In this document: one piece after another, positions 59,301 through 64,000 of the stretch | Layout: every line of letters starts with the position of its first letter | Numbering within the stretch: the stretch's first letter is position 1 | Origin: Mugil cephalus | Taxonomy: Eukaryota; Chordata; Actinopteri; Mugiliformes; Mugilidae | Reading direction: 5' to 3' | Length of the DNA stretch: 64,000 nucleotides | NCBI RefSeq assembly: GCF_022458985.1 | Contig: NC_061786.1 | Coordinates: forward strand, 372,001 to 436,000 | Program-made: the position numbers and the translations under genes | The notes under the pieces: generated by a model | What the model was told of the DNA's origin: nothing | Database searches by the model: none | Seen by the model: the letters and a program-made list of their open reading frames with translations, nothing else

Positions 59301-61449
59301 CCTGCACCGGTGCAAGTTCTTTATACGTGCACGTGCCACTTATCCCTGCTGTGTATTTTTTAGCAGTCGTATTAATTTTTGTTTCTACTTCCTGCTTTAC
59401 TTTCAACATTGACGCGTGAAACTTTTTTCAAAACTTTCGCCAAAACTTTGCAGAAGACGAGTTATACAAATGTTTGTATAACCTCCTCAGTTAACCCTTC
59501 CTCAGTGTGTTCCATCTGTGTTGATCCAAAACAATCAATTCAAAAATTGTGAAGATGGAAAAGCAGTTGGAAATACTACAGTGGAAACGTGCTACTACTG
59601 AGCGGAGCAATCACAGCTCTTGCAGTATGCATAGTTACATTTCTAGGGAGGTGTAGGAGGTTTAGGAAGTTTATGTCACTTAAAATTTTAATTATTTATA
59701 GACGAATTGGAATTTCTCAAGTTGAATAATTGCATAACGAAATCAAATTGAATCACGCTTTTTAAATTCGTATGGTTTCACTTTCATAATTACATTGAAA
59801 AAGAGAATTAGATAAAAAATATTTAAATTTAAAATTGAATTGAAATTTAAACTGGATGTGCATATATTTTTGGATACAGACACAATTTTCTGCAAGATTA
59901 TGGTTACATAATACATATGAGTTTAAAGGGCAGGCTCTAACCTTAAATTTAAATGTATTCACAGCTAAATTAGAGGAAGAAGCATCATCCAGTCAGAAAA
60001 GAGTTTATTATTAGGTATATTTGTACATACAAGGAGTTTGTCTTGGTGTTTGTTGCATTAAAAAATGTAGAATAAGATAAAATAAAATAAATCATGAACA
60101 TATACACACTAAAATATACAAAACATAAACAAATATAAAAAATATACAATCAACTTTGCTTCACTGGGCTTAATCTGAGCTGACAGTAAATCTCTATACA
60201 CTTTGGACTTCCTAGGGTGGCTTCTGTCTTCTGCCACATCATCAGTCAATACTACCCCAATATCATCGGAAGCAATGCAGTCTCATTTTGTTTGCTTGTG
60301 GGTGCAGGTAGAGATGAGGCTATGCATGTTGTTGACATAGCAACTCTTGCTATGACCACTGCAGCAGAGTGTAGATATGGGCAGTTCAATTGAATAAAGA
60401 GCTGCATCTGAATTACTTAGACTTAGGCAGACTTTAATAATCTGCAATGGAAGTTACTGTAGCTTAGCTGCACATAAAAGTAACACTCCTAAAAAACACA
60501 TGTAAAAAGAAAGATAAAATAGGATTGAAATAAAAACAAAAACTGAATTACAATTAGGTGAACTAAATGTGTTAGCACAAATAGAGCTGGGATTTCAGTG
60601 AAGACTGTATCATTTCAGGTCTACAGAATTCAATTTAAATTATTGTCCAACTTGACATTACTATTCAAATTATTACATTCAGCTGGTCTGTCATGATAAG
60701 AGGACATCTCTGTTTGGACAAATATGAAAGGTAATTTGCATTGTGATTTTTATGTAACAAATTACGGGTGTGGTGATTTGCACAGGATTAATATTACACG
60801 ACTAGAGGTCACCAGGTCAAACTAGTCCTCTGTGAATAGGGCTAAATATTAAGTTTTTCAGTGTAATCATTCAGGATAACCCTACAAATTAACACATAAA
60901 TCAGTTTTTAATTATGCAAACACCTCCCTTTAAGACCAATTCATAAATTGTGTAATTGTAACATTGTTTTTCACATTTGGCTATTAGAGCATTATTAACT
61001 ACAAGAGTCAAGTGCTTGCCAGGAAAGACATTCATTTAAGAGATCCAGTAAAGTGCTGTAGGTCTGTGAGAGTGGTTCCCAGAAAATGTGCCACCTCAGT
61101 GGCTTTTGATTTCACATTACTGTAGGGAGAAATGTAAAGCCATTGGTACAAAGACAATTGGGCATTCGCTTTCCCAGAAATCTTAATTCTTACATGTTTT
61201 CTTTTGTGTCCTCACTCCTCACCACCACAGTGTTTTAAGAATCTCATTGCCAAGAAGAAGCGTCTGGTTGTCCTGTTCAGTCACTGGTTGCTCCACGCTT
61301 ATGGCATCATCTCTATCTCCCGATTGGACAAGATGCACCAGGACCTACCGATGTTGGCCCTAGTGCCAGGTCCTGCCCTGTTTTACATCGCCACAGCCAA
61401 GTTCACTGAGCCCAGCCGCATCCTGTCTGAGAGCGGCAACGGACACTGA
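50348..61449 (+). CDS. jkamp: JNK1/MAPK8-associated membrane protein, seven coding exons
   Basis: Exons: 50348-50354, 52085-52164, 53464-53618, 56047-56253, 56535-56716, 56831-56907, 61231-61449. All borders are GT-AG and all phases agree; the sum is 927 nt, 308 aa plus stop, against about 311 in human. JKAMP is a multi-pass ER membrane protein that recruits proteasome and ERAD components and binds JNK1. Visible: an N-terminal Cys-rich luminal part (CPGLYCG, ECGVCPRGER, VCELCTG), an NGS glycosylation site, helices around LGFMAMLPLVLHWFFIEW, YAFCLVLMMLLRPLL and YAFPYIILVMSLVTLAVYM, the conserved RSCRVQMLSDWYTMLYNPSP, and the end FTEPSRILSESGNGH. The first coding exon, ATGATGT, is inferred: it is the only nearby ATG before a strong GTAAGT donor with the right phase for exon 2. 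Introns 3 and 6 are rich in transposons. The frame is intact and the call is firm, except for exon 1. Confidence 0.95.
50690..50830. mobile_element. Tc1-like end fragment in jkamp intron 1
   Basis: GGGTACAATAAGTATCGAACAC resembles a Tc1/mariner terminal sequence. Only one end is seen. Confidence 0.3.
51055..51310 (+). mobile_element. MITE family D, copy in jkamp intron 1
   Basis: CAAGAGCTGTGATTGGTCCG, GTAGTAGTGTGTTTC and ATGGAACAGGAGGAACAATT recur inverted at 59440-59665 in intron 6. It has no coding frame. Confidence 0.55.
52460..53160 (-). mobile_element. LINE 3' region in jkamp intron 2
   Basis: The + strand text AGACAGACTTTAATGATCCA and GAGGGAAATT is the antisense of a fish LINE 3' end, and related text is at 60418-60560. 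The rest (52680-53160) shows weak - strand frames without identified domains; family uncertain (CR1/Rex1-like). Confidence 0.45.
53165..53260 (+). repeat. Fish SINE-like fragment
   Basis: GGGTCGCGGGGGTTGCTGGA and GTCTATCCCAGCTGGCATCG are typical of the same SINE type as 9735-9850. It lies in jkamp intron 2. Confidence 0.5.
53860..55172 (+). mobile_element. Tc1-like transposon, full length but degenerate
   Basis: The left end CACTACCGGTCAAAAGTTTT is mirrored at 55152-55171 (AAAACTTTTGACTGGTACTG), with flanking TA. The transposase remnant starts at 54276 (MVRKRQFTVEERQTFITLKN) and runs to about 55150. Pieces such as HRHWTTEDWKKVSWTDESKF (54680-54725) and KPHRAGLG (about 55090) are recognisable. 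There are many stops and frameshifts. It lies in jkamp intron 3. Confidence 0.85.
55221..55735 (-). mobile_element. Second Tc1 copy, internally deleted
   Basis: It starts with the same end (CACTACCGGTCAAAAGTTCT). Its right part (55545-55690) is the reverse complement of 53990-54140 in the copy to the left (TTTTGTATAATTCTGAAATG shared inverted). The other terminal repeat is not found. Confidence 0.7.
57095..58990 (-). mobile_element. CR1/Rex1-like LINE in jkamp intron 6, RT core lost
   Basis: - strand order: the endonuclease domain (GGGIALYVNEWW, CVKERLCTPNVELLAVGLRP, 58530-58440; NWDFNHVTLD, 58290-58260), then an RT remnant (YKYLGVTIDSRL, about 57790-57755), and the C-terminal part (SVVASTLFSAVVCWGNSI, LLSLMDNPDHPLHQMT, SFLPQAIHLFN, 57650-57330). 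The middle of the RT is missing. The + strand 5' edge has (GGAT)4-5 and TTTATTAATCCCAAACTGGG, the antisense of a microsatellite-tailed 3' end. Confidence 0.7.
59440..59665 (-). mobile_element. MITE family D, inverted copy in jkamp intron 6
   Basis: The - strand repeats CAAGAGCTGTGATTGCTCCG, CAGTAGTAGCACG and the ATGGAACACACTGAGGAAGG area of 51055-51310. Confidence 0.55.
60415..60560 (-). mobile_element. LINE 3'-end fragment
   Basis: The + strand GGCAGACTTTAATAATCTGC and CACATAAAAGTAACACTCCT parallels 52470-52560. It lies in jkamp intron 6. Confidence 0.4.
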
Positions 61450-61737
61450 TCTGGGTTAAGAAGGAATTCAGCAGGAATTCAGTAGATTAATATTAAATAC
61501 ATTTTTTGTTCTCCCACCAAAGTAGACAATGACAGTGGGTGACGCCATGCTACCACTGTTCAAAATGATGTTTTTCAAATGCGATATTTAGTTTTACAAA
61601 CAGTCCATATCCAGTTGGAGAGTCAATGTACAGTGATACAAAACGAAGAAACCACTGTAAAGAAGCTGAAAACTTATTTGACTTAGTCACATACTACAGA
61701 TTCTGTTTTGGGATAATTAAGCAAGATAAAATATACA

Positions 61738-62130
61738 CATACATTATAACCACCTTCCCAAATTTTGTGTAGGTCTTCCTTATGCATTCATAACAGTTCA
61801 ATGGGTCTTCTGAGATTGTCCTGTGATGCCTGGTAACAGAATGTGAATTTGGAGGCCATGTCAACACCTTGTGCTGTTTTTCTTGTTTTTTTTTTTTTTT
61901 TTTTCATTCTTTCTAAAAATGTTTTGTATGTGACTGTGTCAGGCTGCATCCTGCTGGAGATGGCTGCGGCCATCGAGGAGTGACATTGCTATGGGGTGGG
62001 GGTACATGTCTAAGTAACATCCACATGAATGCCAGGTCCAAAAGTTTCCCAGTAGAACATTGGATTGTCACAAGACGCTCACTGTTATTTACTCAACAGT
62101 AGTCATAAGGTTATTCCTGATTGGTGTATG
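61738..62130. mobile_element. Tc1-family MITE in the jkamp 3' region
   Basis: ACATTATAACCACCTTCCC at the left and GTCATAAGGTTATTCCTGAT at the right match the ends of the element at 7452-8318. The inner text (GGAGGCCATGTCAACACCTTG, GCTGCATCCTGCTGGAGATG) is the same family. It lies 290 bp after the jkamp stop codon and before its likely polyadenylation signal. Confidence 0.7.
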
Positions 62131-63836
62131 TAACTGCACATATCTGTTATTGGACTTGTGTGGCTGTAATTTCTCAGATTTCCTTTTAATGTGAAACTGT
62201 CAGTGCTATCTGTTTTGTAAATATATGTATCCTTGTGAATATTCTGTAAGATTTGCTTCATGTACACAAGCTCAAATTGCAAGTTAAGATTTCACTTTGA
62301 AAAACAGTGCCCTTAAGTTCATAAAGCCTTTACTTGGATAATTTCTTGAAATAGAAATTGTTATTGAATCATATAAGTGCACCCTGTCAGAATGAGTTCA
62401 AACCAACTATTTATGAATCACCTTAACACGTCCCATAAATATATATCATCTGCCACAGCCAAACAGTATGGTTTCATAAATCCAAGATTTTCAAGTCATA
62501 CTGATATTATTGGAATCCACTGACATTATTACCTATCTTAAATGTAATCCATCTCTAGCCACACATACCTGTGTCAGAAACCTGTACCCATATACTTGTA
62601 GTTTGTTTTGTGGGTATGCTCATTCAGTAAAAACTTAAAACAGATTTGTTGCATAATTTCAGAGTTGAGGGTTTTTATTCAGCAAGCCAGATATCTATAG
62701 ATCATGTTTGTTGGGACCTTGTATGTTGTGTCCATTAACATTGGTCTTCACAGACAAAGTTTTCATTAAAATAAAAGTCTGGCAGAACTCAAAACAAGCA
62801 CTGTGCTAGTTTAATGTCCATGTGTTCTAAAGTTTAAACAGGCAACAGAAAACCTTTTGAAGTGTGTCAATGGTGAACACAGTTTATTGTGTGATTACTA
62901 CAGACTTATTTAATTTTCTTTCCTGTTTTAGGCTTTTTATTTTGCACCCGTTATAGTTCATAAAATATGGTGCTTTTTTAAAAACAAAAAACAAAAAACA
63001 AAACAAAACAAAAACCTCTGAGTTTGAAGATACTGTCAAACACTTAGGTGTTCCTTTTAGCCGTTTCATCTAGCAAGACTGTAAAGAGCTAACAAGTGCA
63101 AAAACTCCAATCATGGCCTCTAACCACTCCTTCCTGTCTGTTAAGGTAATACTGACATTCTATCAGTATATTAACCAGCTCTATGGATACATTTGAGCAG
63201 CAGATACTTAACATACCAATGAAATTATGTGCAGCATCAACAATGAAGCTTTGTCACACTAGCAAAGGTATGTTTGATACAATAAGTTGACTGTATCCAG
63301 TGTACAAGTTTTGTTCCACAAAACCTGCTCAAGTGATTAAGAACTCCCTAGTTTCTCACAAATTAAACATTTTACTACAAAAATGTTTCATGAACACATA
63401 CTGCAAGTACAATGTTAGGGTTTACATTCAGTTCCTTATGATTACTGCAGTCATATTACTTATGCATTTTCACATCTCAGTAACAGACACTCAGTAGTTC
63501 TAAGTTAATCACTCCATGCAGATATGTGCAGCTCTGTTTCCTGAGTGCTGGAATTCGTAACTTCTGCTCTGTTGCCAGGACAGCGCTACTGAGGTCAAAG
63601 AAGCCCCATATCGGACAACCCTGTGAAGCTCTGTTTCTATAACTGAAATTTTTTTTAACAGCATTGTGACACCTATAGTATATCCGTGAACCACCACCGC
63701 CACAGAAGCGCAGCCTTCTCCAGCGTTTCATTAAAATAACAGATTCCACAATCCATAAAGTCATTAGCAAGTAATGAATTTCACATGTGCAAGCACTAAG
63801 CAAAGAAATCAGCAGTCTTAACGCTGACCATCTGTA
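62130..63836. other. jkamp and fam241a 3' ends, tail to tail
   Basis: No coding exon is seen. The two genes converge here, so the stretch should hold both 3' untranslated regions. Confidence 0.5.
62770..62775 (+). terminator. Possible jkamp polyadenylation signal
   Basis: AATAAA lies 1.3 kb after the stop codon. Nearer variants were not convincing. Confidence 0.4.

Positions 63837-64000
<164 letters not shown>

Overview
The window is a stretch of vertebrate nuclear DNA, almost certainly from a teleost fish. The genes have classical GT-AG introns and encode vertebrate proteins, and the space between them is packed with fish-type transposons: Tc1-like elements, hAT relics and MITEs, L2-, L1-, CR1/Rex1- and RLE-type LINEs, a Ty3/gypsy element, and a Penelope-like GIY-YIG fragment. 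Long CA, GATA and TG microsatellites are also present. There is no bacterial organisation: no operons, CRISPR arrays, or rRNA or tRNA genes.

I can support five protein-coding genes. (1) rrh, peropsin, + strand, seven coding exons from 4721 to 12213, 333 codons. (2) cox8b-like, cytochrome c oxidase subunit VIII, - strand, two exons (30417-30301 and 29232-29137), 70 aa. (3) gpr135, an orphan class A GPCR, + strand, 40508-41745, with an in-frame TAG just before TM1. (4) jkamp, an ER membrane protein, + strand, seven coding exons from 50348 to 61449, 308 aa, beginning with a 7-nt coding microexon. (5) fam241a, - strand, only the C-terminal exon inside the window (63837 to the right edge).

Layout: 1-4700 is intergenic with an L1 relic. 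4.7-12.5 kb is rrh, whose introns carry two adjoining Tc1-like elements. 14.5-26.3 kb is a retroelement cluster (APE LINE, Ty3/gypsy, Penelope-like, L2). 26.8-33.7 kb is a set of inverted repeat pairs around cox8b. 33.7-36.6 kb holds an L1 with an inverted 5' part and a hAT relic. 36.6-40.5 kb is unassigned. 40.5-41.7 kb is gpr135, followed by a terminal-inverted-repeat MITE. 44-49.5 kb holds a broken RLE-type LINE and a second, inverted hAT end. 50.3-61.4 kb is jkamp, with introns full of Tc1, LINE and MITE copies. 61.5-64 kb is the jkamp 3' region and the end of fam241a.

The genes do not form a pathway. They are housekeeping (jkamp, cox8b), photoreceptive (rrh) and orphan-receptor (gpr135) genes that happen to be neighbours. 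rrh and fam241a both map to human 4q25, and gpr135 and jkamp to human 14q23, so two tetrapod linkage blocks appear interleaved here. I found no convincing new biological system. The most notable points are the stop codon in gpr135, an L1 with twin-priming-like structure, nested inverted repeats around cox8b, and a near-perfect 16-bp-arm hairpin between two retroelements.
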